From assembly GCA_030426785.1 (NCBI GenBank), contig JAUHXY010000003.1:1-39926 (forward strand): DNA of 39,926 nucleotides. The letters run 5' to 3'. This DNA comes from a bacterium (GTDB lineage Bacteria; Planctomycetota; UBA1135; GCA-002686595). Positions 16,986-25,947 of this stretch are shown here, one piece after another. The notes below the pieces were generated by a model. The model was not told where the DNA came from, searched no databases, and worked only from the letters and a program-made list of their open reading frames with translations. How positions within the stretch are numbered: the first letter of the stretch is position 1; every line of letters starts with the position of its first letter. The position numbers and the translations under genes are program-made.

Positions 16986-19900
16986 TTACGGTAAGAGTAG
17001 GGTGCGGGTCATCCAGGCAGCGGTCCAGGTCTCTACCCGTGCCCCTTCCGCCTGCAAAGCGGCTTCGTCCTGGGCATCCAGGGCCGCGCGCATGCGCGCC
17101 AAGGGGGCGCGGGCAAAGGGCAGCTCCAGCGCTTCGACACGCTTTGCCCAAGCATCGAACTTGTCCAACCATTGGCCCTTTTGCTGGATGCTGTGCGCAT
17201 TCTGCACCAGCCCCTTCCAGCGTTTGGCGCTGCGGTGCGATCGCAAGCGATTCAGTTGTTTCGTCTGCTCGCGGTTGAGGCTGGCCCCTAGCGCCTCGAT
17301 CCAGGCTTCCGCCGTGTCGGCGCCCGCGTGCCCATTTTCGGTGCTCAACCAAGCGATCAACGAGTCGGGATCCCCCGTCAGGGTTTCCAGCCGTTGGTAG
17401 ATGAGATGGGCGCGTTGTTCTTCCGCCGAGAAGATCGGGTCGAAGGCCTGGCCGGTGCGCACCGCCTCAAGGGCCGCTTGCCAATCGCCACGCTCTAGGG
17501 CCGGCTCCGCCTCCGATCGCCACGCGTTCTGCCAGGCGCGCCGTTCCAGCAGCTGGAAGTCTTGCACCAGAGCTTCCAGCGGTGCGTCCAGGTAGGTGGC
17601 GTATGGTTCTTCGGGAGTTTGCCCGACTTTGAACCCGGGATCCCCTTCCCACACCACCGTGCCCGTGGGGTCGATCAGGATCAAACGCGGAAGGTTGAAG
17701 CGTTCGATGAAGTACGTGTCGAAGGTGGCCCCCAAAGCCGTCGCAGTGGCGCCGGGAGCATCCACGCCGACCACGTCGGGGAAGGCGTGGGTCTTCAGAT
17801 AGTCGCCTAGGGTGTTCTTGTCGAAGCGCTGTGCGATGCTGACGATGCGCAAGCCGTATGGCTCCCCGCGCTCGGCCAAGGCCTGCAGCCAACCGTGCAG
17901 AGGCATGGCGTCGTTTTGGGCCTGACTGAACAGCACCAGGAGTTGCGGGACCGGTCCAGCCTCCGCCCAAGCGTCGCGCTGGCCCTGGACCCATTGCGCG
18001 ACCTCGGGGAACGGCGCGGGCAGGTTTTGGTAGCTGCCCCCCACCGGCTGCCCCGAGCCCACGCCGGCGGCCGCGAGGCGCGCAGCGCGCTCCACCGCCC
18101 CCGCAGGATCGCGCGGGTCGCGGCTCAAGTAACGCACGTTGCGAAAGCGCGCCTTGCCCGGCCCCGTCAACAGCCCGAAAGAACCGAGCAACACTTCCCG
18201 CCCCGAAAAGCGGTGCGTCATCAAGCGTTCCCCGTCCACCCACACGTCGACTTCCGCCCCGGTCACGTCGAGGCGCAGGGTATGCCAAACCGACGCGATG
18301 GAACCGCCTTCGTCTTTGGGTTCCAAGGCGACCGGAACGTGACGCCACGCTTTGATGGTGCCGCCGAAGGAGCTGAACAAATCGGCGTAGCCCGTGTCCA
18401 CCGTGCCCTCTTTGGCCTCCCCCGGAAACAGGGCAGCGCCGTGGAAGTCACTGGTGCCCTTTTGACCGAAGACGATACCGGCGAAGGTGCCTTGGCCGCG
18501 GCGCACCTCCACGTCCGCTTCCAACGAGAAGTCCCCGCTCGTCAAGCGGTCCAAGGTCAGGAAGCGATAGTCGTAGTTGTTCTGCTCGGGCTTCCCAAAG
18601 CGGGCGACGATCTGCGTACCGTCGGCCTGAAAGGTGTCTCCCGACACCAACCAACCGTCTAGATCCGCCTCGTTGTAAGCGCGATCCCACAGGTCGATGC
18701 TGCCCCCGAAGCTGCGCACCATCTCGCCATACAGGTCGAAAAACCCAGGCTCGCCAAAGTCCCGCGCCAAACGGCGCGACCACTCCATCACCATGCGCGG
18801 GCGTTCCCCGTCGCGATAGGCGAGCAACGCGGTTTCGGCTTCTTGCAGCAGCCGCACTTCGATCTGGGTGAGGTTGCGTCGATCGGGATCGAGCTTTTGG
18901 ATGCGCCGTTCGAGCTTGGCGATGCGCAGAGGATCGGTCTCTGGATCCGCTTCCAACACGCGTAGGAGTTGCTCGAGCAGCACGGTGGCGCGGTCCTCTT
19001 CGTCGAAAAACTCGAGCAACACATCCGCCAAACCTTCCAGCGCTTCGGGATCGTAGCCGTCCTCGAGCAAGGCCCGCTCGTAGTGCTCCTTCGCTTCCGA
19101 CCCCATGCCCGCTTCCTGGGCAAAGCGAGCCCAACGCAGGTACGGCAAAGCCTCTTCCGCCTTGCCCGCTTGGCGGTCCCGCAGGCGCAGAATCCACTCT
19201 TTCCACAGCTCGTCGAGTTCCTCGACGTTTTTGGGCAGCTTTAGCGGCGGTTGGTCCTGCGGGCGCTCCTTCGTGATCGGTTTGCTGGCCTGGGCGAGCA
19301 CCACCTTTTCGAAGTTCTGCACGGCGCCCTTGCCCACGCGTCCGCCCGAGGAGTTGATGAACTCCTGAAACCCCGCGCGGTACACGAAGCGGCCGTCCCA
19401 AGGATCCTGGAAGTTGTAGAGGAAGTACACCAGTCCCCAGGTGGGCGCGTACCACGGCGGACCCCAGGCGTATTCGTTTTCCACCAGGATGCGGAAGGTC
19501 GGGGCTTTGTCCGGGGATTGGCGCGCGTTCTCGGGGTCCACGCCGTCGATGGCGCTGGTCATCCAACCCGCCTCCATACGCTGCGCCAAGGGGAACAAGC
19601 GGTGCCCGGCGGGCAGGTTCATGATGACCGTTCCGTTGGCCTGGATGCGCGTGCCCTCAAAAAACGACGCGAGGCCTTCGTTGAGCCAACCGGTAGCGGA
19701 AGTGGCCAAACTCACGAACTGGTGCGCCGCTTCGTGGAAGAGCGTTCCCACCACGCCTTCGAAGCCCGTCTCCGGCAAGTACGTCTCCACGTGCGACCCC
19801 GTGAAGTGCCCCGCGGACCACTCCACCGGATTCATGCCGAGCTTCAAGTACTCATCCCGCGTGTTGAACAAGTGCACGGTGATGCGCGGGACCGTGCGCT

Positions 19901-20699
19901 CGTCGCCCGCGCCGCCGTAGCGGAAGAACTCCCGGTAGAACGCGTTGACCTGCTCCATCGCTTCGGCCGTGCGCATCAAGTTTTCGTAACCGGAGTTGGT
20001 GATCGTGATGTAGTGCTCGCGCACCTCCTTGGCCGCGTTCTCCCAGGTGGCGTGTTCGGTGTTGAAGGCGTCGATGAACTCCTGGTCGATGCCTTCGAAC
20101 AAATCCCGCGGGGTGGCGTGGGGCGCTAGGCTGGGGTCGGGCGCGGAAGCGATGCGCTCGATCGCTTCGGCAGCGACCGTGTTCTCGGGATCCAAAGCTT
20201 GCAAGCGGCGATACACGCGGATCGCCCCGTGGGGCCGGGCTTCCTTTTCGTAGCGCTTCGCCAAGCGGATCAAGTCGTCCGCGAAGCGGCGCGTCAGGTC
20301 GAAGAGACCGGCATCGGTCGGGTCGACCGCGCGGATCGGTGCGAGCAAGGCCTCGCGCTGCTCACGGGTGAGTCCCCGCGATTCCGCCAAGCGAAAGTCC
20401 CGGTAGAGCGCCCAAAGCTCCAGGTCCGCATCCCCCACCTTGCGACCATAGTCGGCGAGCAATTGCCAACCCTTGCGCGAGTTGTGATCCCGTTCGAGCG
20501 CCTGGTAGATGCTGTCCAGTGCCTCGGGCAGGCGACCCCGTTCGAGCTCCGCTCGCGCCCGATTGAGGTGGTAGTCGATCAACCCTTGGGCTTGCGCCAG
20601 GGGCGTCGGGCGAGCGGGGAGGGCAGAAGTCCATGCACCACCCCCCACGCACAAAACCGCGCTGAGGAGGAGCAGGGAAACGAGGGGTCGTAGATTCAT
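16986..20699 (-). CDS. 1237-aa secreted multidomain protein: TPR, HExxH metallopeptidase-like, LamG/DUF1080-like and thioredoxin-like domains
   Basis: Signal peptide; TPR-like N-terminus; LFHEAAHQFVSLATSATGWLNEGLASFFEGT; GWLVSGDTFQADGTQIVARFG...FSLEADVEVRRGQGTFAGIVFG; LPRLILIDPTGTVVWEGDPGF. Confidence 0.8.
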   Translation of the reverse strand: MNLRPLVSLLLLSAVLCVGGGAWTSALPARPTPLAQAQGLIDYHLNRARAELERGRLPEALDSIYQALERDHNSRKGWQLLADYGRKVGDADLELWALYRDFRLAESRGLTREQREALLAPIRAVDPTDAGLFDLTRRFADDLIRLAKRYEKEARPHGAIRVYRRLQALDPENTVAAEAIERIASAPDPSLAPHATPRDLFEGIDQEFIDAFNTEHATWENAAKEVREHYITITNSGYENLMRTAEAMEQVNAFYREFFRYGGAGDERTVPRITVHLFNTRDEYLKLGMNPVEWSAGHFTGSHVETYLPETGFEGVVGTLFHEAAHQFVSLATSATGWLNEGLASFFEGTRIQANGTVIMNLPAGHRLFPLAQRMEAGWMTSAIDGVDPENARQSPDKAPTFRILVENEYAWGPPWYAPTWGLVYFLYNFQDPWDGRFVYRAGFQEFINSSGGRVGKGAVQNFEKVVLAQASKPITKERPQDQPPLKLPKNVEELDELWKEWILRLRDRQAGKAEEALPYLRWARFAQEAGMGSEAKEHYERALLEDGYDPEALEGLADVLLEFFDEEDRATVLLEQLLRVLEADPETDPLRIAKLERRIQKLDPDRRNLTQIEVRLLQEAETALLAYRDGERPRMVMEWSRRLARDFGEPGFFDLYGEMVRSFGGSIDLWDRAYNEADLDGWLVSGDTFQADGTQIVARFGKPEQNNYDYRFLTLDRLTSGDFSLEADVEVRRGQGTFAGIVFGQKGTSDFHGAALFPGEAKEGTVDTGYADLFSSFGGTIKAWRHVPVALEPKDEGGSIASVWHTLRLDVTGAEVDVWVDGERLMTHRFSGREVLLGSFGLLTGPGKARFRNVRYLSRDPRDPAGAVERAARLAAAGVGSGQPVGGSYQNLPAPFPEVAQWVQGQRDAWAEAGPVPQLLVLFSQAQNDAMPLHGWLQALAERGEPYGLRIVSIAQRFDKNTLGDYLKTHAFPDVVGVDAPGATATALGATFDTYFIERFNLPRLILIDPTGTVVWEGDPGFKVGQTPEEPYATYLDAPLEALVQDFQLLERRAWQNAWRSEAEPALERGDWQAALEAVRTGQAFDPIFSAEEQRAHLIYQRLETLTGDPDSLIAWLSTENGHAGADTAEAWIEALGASLNREQTKQLNRLRSHRSAKRWKGLVQNAHSIQQKGQWLDKFDAWAKRVEALELPFARAPLARMRAALDAQDEAALQAEGARVETWTAAWMTRTLLLP

Positions 20700-20820
20700 G
20701 CGCGAGGAGAGAACGACGGGAACACGGCAGCCTAAAACCTACGCTGCGCGGACGCCACCGCAGGCCCGCCAGCCGCGAGCCCCGCAGGCCGACAGGGAAA
20801 GCGCACCGACCGCAGCCCCA

Positions 20821-21939
20821 CTAACTCGGTTCGCCCCGCAAAAAAGCCTCGCCCCGCTCCCGCCACCAAGTGCGCCAACTCTCCAAAGGGCGTTCCCTCT
20901 CCGTCTCCCGCGCATCCGCACGGAAGCCGAACTGCCGACCGGTGATGCGACGTAAAGCTTTCACAAAACCGTCGCGCACCGACAACACGGGGTCTTCGAG
21001 CCCCGCGATCAGGTCGGGGGTCGCCGGTCGAAAGCGGTATTCGGCCAAGATGCGGGCCACCGCGAGCCGCACTAGGGAGTCAGGATCTTGCAGCAACGGC
21101 CGCAGGTACGGACAGATGCGCACGTCACGGCTTTGTTCCAAGCTGTAGACGGCGTCCAAACGAATCGCGACCTGCTCGTGCTGCAGGTCGGCGGTGATCG
21201 CAAACCAGGGCGCGGCTTGCACGCCGGTCGGGGGAGCTTCCGCGGGCACGGCCACCTTTTCCAGAAGGTCCATGCGCTCGGTGAGGGCTAGCAGGTCGGA
21301 TTGCACGGCCTGCCCGCCCGCGATTTGCAGTTCTTCGAGTTGCGTTATCGTCTCTTCGAGCACGCGCCACTCCGCCTGCCACGCCTCCACCCTTTGCGCG
21401 AGCGCTTGCAGATCTTCGCGCTGCTGCGCGGAAGAGGATGCGAGCTCCGCGCGCAACTCGGTCCACCCCTGTTCCATGGTGGCGAACGCTTCGCGCCAAG
21501 CGGTTCGGCTAGCGGCATCCCCCGCGGCGATTTCCGACGAGAGGCCGCTGCGTTTGCCCTCCCAAGCCTCCTCGGTGCGCGTCAGGAAGCGCGTCCACGC
21601 TCGCTCCTGCTGGGATTCCCACTCGCCCAGGCGTGCTTGTAGGCGCTGGTTTTCTACTCCGGTTTGGTGGCTTTGCCACAAAGACCAGCCCGCAAGGACC
21701 CCGGTCAAGCTCGCGACGGCCCACAACCCGGTGGTGGCCGGACGTACTCGCCGCCGGCGCTTCGCGGGTGGTGCCGCGGAGGGCTCTTCAGGCAAGGCCC
21801 CACCGCCCCCCATCGCTCGGTCGCATTGAGCGCAGATCAAGCGCGGGCCGCGTCGGTAGGCGCGACCCTCCTCCAAATCGACGGCCGGAACACCATCCCC
21901 ACAAAGATCACAGATCATATTGCCCATCGGTTTGCCCAT
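20821..21939 (-). CDS. Zinc-ribbon / TM / coiled-coil / HEAT-repeat protein
   Basis: MICDLCGDGVPAVDLEEGRAYRRGPRLICAQC; TM GLWAVASLTGVLAGWSLW; long Glu/Gln-rich helical region; HEAT-like DLQHEQVAIRLDAVYSLEQSRDVRICPYLRPLLQDPDSLVRLAVARILAEY. Start codon ambiguous. Confidence 0.7.
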   Translation of the reverse strand: MGKPMGNMICDLCGDGVPAVDLEEGRAYRRGPRLICAQCDRAMGGGGALPEEPSAAPPAKRRRRVRPATTGLWAVASLTGVLAGWSLWQSHQTGVENQRLQARLGEWESQQERAWTRFLTRTEEAWEGKRSGLSSEIAAGDAASRTAWREAFATMEQGWTELRAELASSSAQQREDLQALAQRVEAWQAEWRVLEETITQLEELQIAGGQAVQSDLLALTERMDLLEKVAVPAEAPPTGVQAAPWFAITADLQHEQVAIRLDAVYSLEQSRDVRICPYLRPLLQDPDSLVRLAVARILAEYRFRPATPDLIAGLEDPVLSVRDGFVKALRRITGRQFGFRADARETERERPLESWRTWWRERGEAFLRGEPS

Positions 21940-22022
21940 CAGGCCGTACCTCCTACGCGCTCCCCCTATCCCCAGGCGGGGGGTGAGGGGACAGAAAAAG
22001 GCCCACGTCCACCTTACGGCAT

Positions 22023-22053
22023 GGGGCTGGGATTGGGGCTGTGGGCTATGGGG
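22023..22053 (+). other. G-quadruplex-forming motif in a divergent intergenic region
   Basis: GGGGCTGGGATTGGGGCTGTGGGCTATGGGG: five G-runs of 3-4 separated by 2-4 nt. Confidence 0.6.
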
Positions 22054-22092
22054 ACTAGGCGCGGCTTAGCCCATGGGCACCGATTGTGGGTC

Positions 22093-22122
22093 ATGCAGGG
22101 CCCCTGAACGGGATGCAGGGCC
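22093..22122 (+). promoter_or_regulatory. 10-bp direct repeat ATGCAGGGCC at 20-bp spacing; operator-like
   Basis: ATGCAGGGCC at 22093-22102 and 22113-22122, upstream of the 22216 CDS. Confidence 0.35.
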
Positions 22123-22215
22123 GAGACAAGGGCCCATTTCGCCACGCCACGACGGGGAGGACCGCACGGTTCGGAGCTTGCGTTTCCGGGGAGCGCCCGT
22201 ACCCTTCTCTGCCCC

Positions 22216-22686
22216 ATGTCGCGCAGCCGCACCCCGCAAAATCTGAACGACCTGCTCACGCCCCAAGAACTCGGCCTCCCCACGGGCTTGGAGCTGCCCT
22301 TGCAGGCTCGCCTGGGGGAACTGGGGCACCAGTTCCTGATCGATCTGATGCGGCAGGAGCTCAAACGGCGCCCCAAGAATCGTGGCGCCTGGACCACCTT
22401 GAGCCAAAGTTTGAGCGCTCTCGGTCGTCACGCCGAGGGCTGCGAGGTCAACGAGCGGTTGGTCGAACTGCTCCCCGAACACCCCGTCGCCCACTACAAC
22501 TTGGCGTGCACGCGGGCTTTGATCGGGGATGAAGCCGGAGCCTTGGCCTCGTTGCAGCGGGCCGTGGATTTAGGTTTCCACGACGCCGACTTCCTCGAGC
22601 AGGACCCGGACTTGGTGACCCTGCACGACGCGCCGCCGTTCCAATGGATCGTGCGCTCGCTGCGCGAAGGGACCCACCGCGCCTAA
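22216..22686 (+). CDS. TPR-repeat protein
   Basis: AWTTLSQSLSALGRHAEGCEVNERLVELLPEHPVAHYNLACTRALIGDEAGALASLQRAVDLGF. Confidence 0.8.
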   Translation: MSRSRTPQNLNDLLTPQELGLPTGLELPLQARLGELGHQFLIDLMRQELKRRPKNRGAWTTLSQSLSALGRHAEGCEVNERLVELLPEHPVAHYNLACTRALIGDEAGALASLQRAVDLGFHDADFLEQDPDLVTLHDAPPFQWIVRSLREGTHRA

Positions 22687-22698
22687 AAGGCGCTCGCG

Positions 22699-23322
22699 CT
22701 ACGGCTGTTGCGACAGCGCTTCGGGGGCACGCTCGCGATACCAGTCTTCCCAGCGCTGGATGGCCACCTCGCGCTCATCGGCGGGCATGTTGTAGTGGTA
22801 GCCAAAGTCGTTCTTCGTGGCCGTCTTCAGAATCTTGTGACAGTGCGCACGGTTGAAGGGCGTCTCATCCCGGAGACCGGAGATCAGCACGTGGATGTAG
22901 GACCAATCCCCCAGGTTGAGGTGGCAGCGGGCGCGGGAGTATTGCAGCGCTTGCGGCGCATCGGGATCCCACGGGATTTCGCGCAGGCTGGTCACCAAGC
23001 GTCCGTCCCGGCTGGCGGCCAGGGCGGCGAAGGCTAGATCGGCCACCTTGGCGCGCTCGTCCTGCGCGATCTCGAGCAGCATGGCGTAGCCGGGCTCCCC
23101 TAGCTTGCTCCACCAATCGATCATGGCGATGCGCTCTTCCGCGGACTTCAACCAGGGCATGCGCTCGGCCTGCATCTGCATCTCGAGTTTGAGTTGCGGG
23201 CTCGGCTGCAACCAAATCTCACCGGTCGAGTTCGAAGAGCCTCCGGAGGGCTGAGCTGCCCGGGTTCCAGAACAAGCGGCGGCGAAGAGCAGAGCGGATG
23301 CAAGCAGGGTCGGTTTCCACAT
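22699..23322 (-). CDS. Lipoprotein, possible HEAT-like helical repeats
   Basis: MWKPTLLASALLFAAACSG lipobox; KLGEPGYAMLLEIAQDERAKVADLAFAALAASRDGRLVTSL. Confidence 0.65.
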   Translation of the reverse strand: MWKPTLLASALLFAAACSGTRAAQPSGGSSNSTGEIWLQPSPQLKLEMQMQAERMPWLKSAEERIAMIDWWSKLGEPGYAMLLEIAQDERAKVADLAFAALAASRDGRLVTSLREIPWDPDAPQALQYSRARCHLNLGDWSYIHVLISGLRDETPFNRAHCHKILKTATKNDFGYHYNMPADEREVAIQRWEDWYRERAPEALSQQP

Positions 23323-23418
23323 GGCGATAGGAGGGCACGGGGCGAGGGAGCGCCCGGTCGTGGGGCTCTCGAGCGGATCACCCGGGATCGGGCGCAGGAG
23401 TCCCATGAGGCCATCGGC

Positions 23419-25947
23419 TCAAACGCCGGATTCCTTGCCCCTCGATCCGAGGAACCCGATCGAGATCAACAAGCTTCCCAGGGCCAGGCCGAGCAAGGCC
23501 GGGCCAGCTGGGTGAGGTCCCTTCCCTGCGGGGGGGGGCAGGTCCGCGGGTTCGGCGACGGCTCCCGCAGCCCAAGGCCAGCGGGCGGAGGCCGGACGCC
23601 ACTCGGGATGGACGCGGCGGGGCCAAGGGAGCCGTTGCAGGACGCTGCCGTCGGGGCGGCGCAACTCGGCGAAGGCCACCTGCTCCGGGGGATCGAGCAC
23701 CCGTTGGTTTTGGAATGGATGCAACCCAAAGCGGGGCGGCAGGGGTTCGCAGCGCAAGGGGATCGACTCCCCCCGGGAGCCGTTCTGATCCAAGGAGCCC
23801 GGCTGTACCCACAGGGTCCAAGGCTCGCTCGGTGCTTGCAGCAAGTGCACGCGCTCCTCCTGCGCGACGAGCTGCGAGCCGGGTTGCCGGTGGGCTCGCC
23901 CCCAAGCCGCCGCTTGCAACAAGGAGGCGCGCAGCCCCCCCACCTGTTCGCGCGCAAAGCGCTCAGTCGGCGAGATCGGCGCAGCCGCGACCCAACCTTC
24001 GCCGCGTCGCACGGTCGCGAGCAACGGCTCGCCCGCCTGCGAAGACCACTGCACCTGAGCCCCCGCCCGCGGGCGGGTGCGCAGGTAGCGGTCGATGCTA
24101 GCCGTCGCCGTCAGCGGGGGCACGGGGTCCGCGCTCGCAGCGGTAGGGGCTGCTTGCACCGCCAAACCCGGCTGCTCACGCAACGCCTCCCCCAATACCT
24201 CGCGCTGCAGCAGTTCCTCCAACCGATCCCACGAGTCGGCTCGAACGAGTTCTTCGCCCGGCAACAACAGGCGTTCCAAAAACTCGCTGTCGGGGTTCGC
24301 GCCGGTGGCGACCACGCGCAGGTCGACCCGCGCCTGCAAGCACGCAGCCCGAACCGCGGCGGGGTCCCGCGGCACCACTCCAGACTCGTGACCATCGGTG
24401 ATCAAGAGGGCCAGAGCCGGACGCTCGGAAGTCCTGGTCTGCACGAAGCTCTGCAAGCTGCGCAGGATGTCCGTGGGGCCACCTGGCACACGGGTGGTCA
24501 ACAGGTCCCGCCGCGCCCGTTCCCGAACGCGCCGGGCTTGGTCTCTTTCGTTCGGGCTAGCGTCGGCTGGCAAGGGATCGAAGCGCAAGGCCGCGGGCAA
24601 CAGGTCTTGCGTAAACAGATGCAGCCGCCAACCGTCTTGCGCCGGCAAGCCGGCCAACAGGGCCGCGCTGGCGCTTTGCACTTGCTGCCAACCGAGGCCT
24701 TCCATGCTGCCCGATCCATCCACGAGCAAACACACGTCCCGCGCTTCGCGATCGCCGTAGTGCACCTCGAGGGGCAGATAGGCGCCCAAGTCCACGGCCC
24801 CAGCGGGCGGCAAGCTGCCCCAGCCGGCGAGGCCCGCTCGCTCCGCGAGGAACCACCACGCGCCCCCCCCATCGAGATAACTTCGCAACGCCCGCCCGGG
24901 AAGCTCGTTCGGTGCCCGCCCAAACGTCGCCACCGCATCCGCTCGGGCTAAGGACGCCTCCCACCCTTCGGCCTCGGCCGATTGCCAAGCGATCGGTGGA
25001 GATCCCGCTGGCCACATCGCCCGCAACGGCCCCGGATCGCCGTCGACCAAGACGAGGTAGGGGTCGCCCACGATCAAGGCTTGGCGCCAGGCTTGGTTTT
25101 CGGGAACGCGATCGCCGGCCACGGACAAACGTGCTTCGAAGGTGTACCAGCCCTGTGGCAGGCCGGGTTGCTCGAAAAGGACCCGCTGCTGCACCCAGGG
25201 CGACGCGTACTCCGCGCTGGACAACAGGGCCGTTGGCGGAACCCAGGCCCCCAAAGTCTGCCAAGGGGGGTCGTCGCTTCCATCGCTGCGCCGCACGCGC
25301 GCTTCCACGGACACGGGTTCGGAAGGCTGGGGCCCGCGCCAGGCCAACTCCAACTCGACGCGATAGGGCGAGCCCTCCGGCAAGCGTTCGGGGAGCTGAC
25401 CGCTCAGAATGGCGCCGTCCGGCCGAGTCGGAGCGAGGGTGGTTCCCGGCAGGATGCGCACACCCCGCTGTCGCAGGGTTTCACAAAACGCGAAGTCCGT
25501 GGCGCGCGCACCTTCGCCGTCGCTCTCCAACCACACGCGACCCGGCTGTCCCGCGGGAAAGCGTTCGAGCAACCAAGCCCCGAGGGCGGGCCAAGCCGTG
25601 CCGGCCTGCCCGTCGGCAAAGGAGTCGGTCCACCACTCCGAAGTTCCGACCCAATCCTCGTCGGGAGGCGGCCCCGGGGTGCGCCAGACCTCGAACTGGG
25701 AGCCAAAGCGGACGACCGCGAAATCGGCCCCTTCCGCGCGCGCGGCCCGGACGGCCTCCTGCAAGCGAACGCGGTAACGGCTGGCCCAATCGGAACGGGA
25801 CCGGACCCGGCTGCCCGAAGTATCGAACGCGATCACGTGCAACGCCTTCGCAGGCGTGGCCCCCGCGCGCGGAAAGCACAAGAAGGCACCGACCAAGCTC
25901 AACACGACCGCGAGTGCGGCCCAAGCCTCCGGTCGGCGCAAGCTCAA
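23419..25947 (-). CDS. VWA-domain membrane protein (BatA-like)
   Basis: N-terminal TM; MIDAS-like DVCLLVDGSGSMEGLGWQQVQSASAALLAGLPAQDGWRL; PALALLITDGHESG; C-terminal TM ALLGLALGSLLISIGFL. Confidence 0.8.
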   Translation of the reverse strand: MSLRRPEAWAALAVVLSLVGAFLCFPRAGATPAKALHVIAFDTSGSRVRSRSDWASRYRVRLQEAVRAARAEGADFAVVRFGSQFEVWRTPGPPPDEDWVGTSEWWTDSFADGQAGTAWPALGAWLLERFPAGQPGRVWLESDGEGARATDFAFCETLRQRGVRILPGTTLAPTRPDGAILSGQLPERLPEGSPYRVELELAWRGPQPSEPVSVEARVRRSDGSDDPPWQTLGAWVPPTALLSSAEYASPWVQQRVLFEQPGLPQGWYTFEARLSVAGDRVPENQAWRQALIVGDPYLVLVDGDPGPLRAMWPAGSPPIAWQSAEAEGWEASLARADAVATFGRAPNELPGRALRSYLDGGGAWWFLAERAGLAGWGSLPPAGAVDLGAYLPLEVHYGDREARDVCLLVDGSGSMEGLGWQQVQSASAALLAGLPAQDGWRLHLFTQDLLPAALRFDPLPADASPNERDQARRVRERARRDLLTTRVPGGPTDILRSLQSFVQTRTSERPALALLITDGHESGVVPRDPAAVRAACLQARVDLRVVATGANPDSEFLERLLLPGEELVRADSWDRLEELLQREVLGEALREQPGLAVQAAPTAASADPVPPLTATASIDRYLRTRPRAGAQVQWSSQAGEPLLATVRRGEGWVAAAPISPTERFAREQVGGLRASLLQAAAWGRAHRQPGSQLVAQEERVHLLQAPSEPWTLWVQPGSLDQNGSRGESIPLRCEPLPPRFGLHPFQNQRVLDPPEQVAFAELRRPDGSVLQRLPWPRRVHPEWRPASARWPWAAGAVAEPADLPPPAGKGPHPAGPALLGLALGSLLISIGFLGSRGKESGV

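Noticed and set aside
18448-19566. 372-aa minus ORF inside the 1237-aa protein gene
   Set aside because: Alternate-frame artefact with Arg-rich composition.
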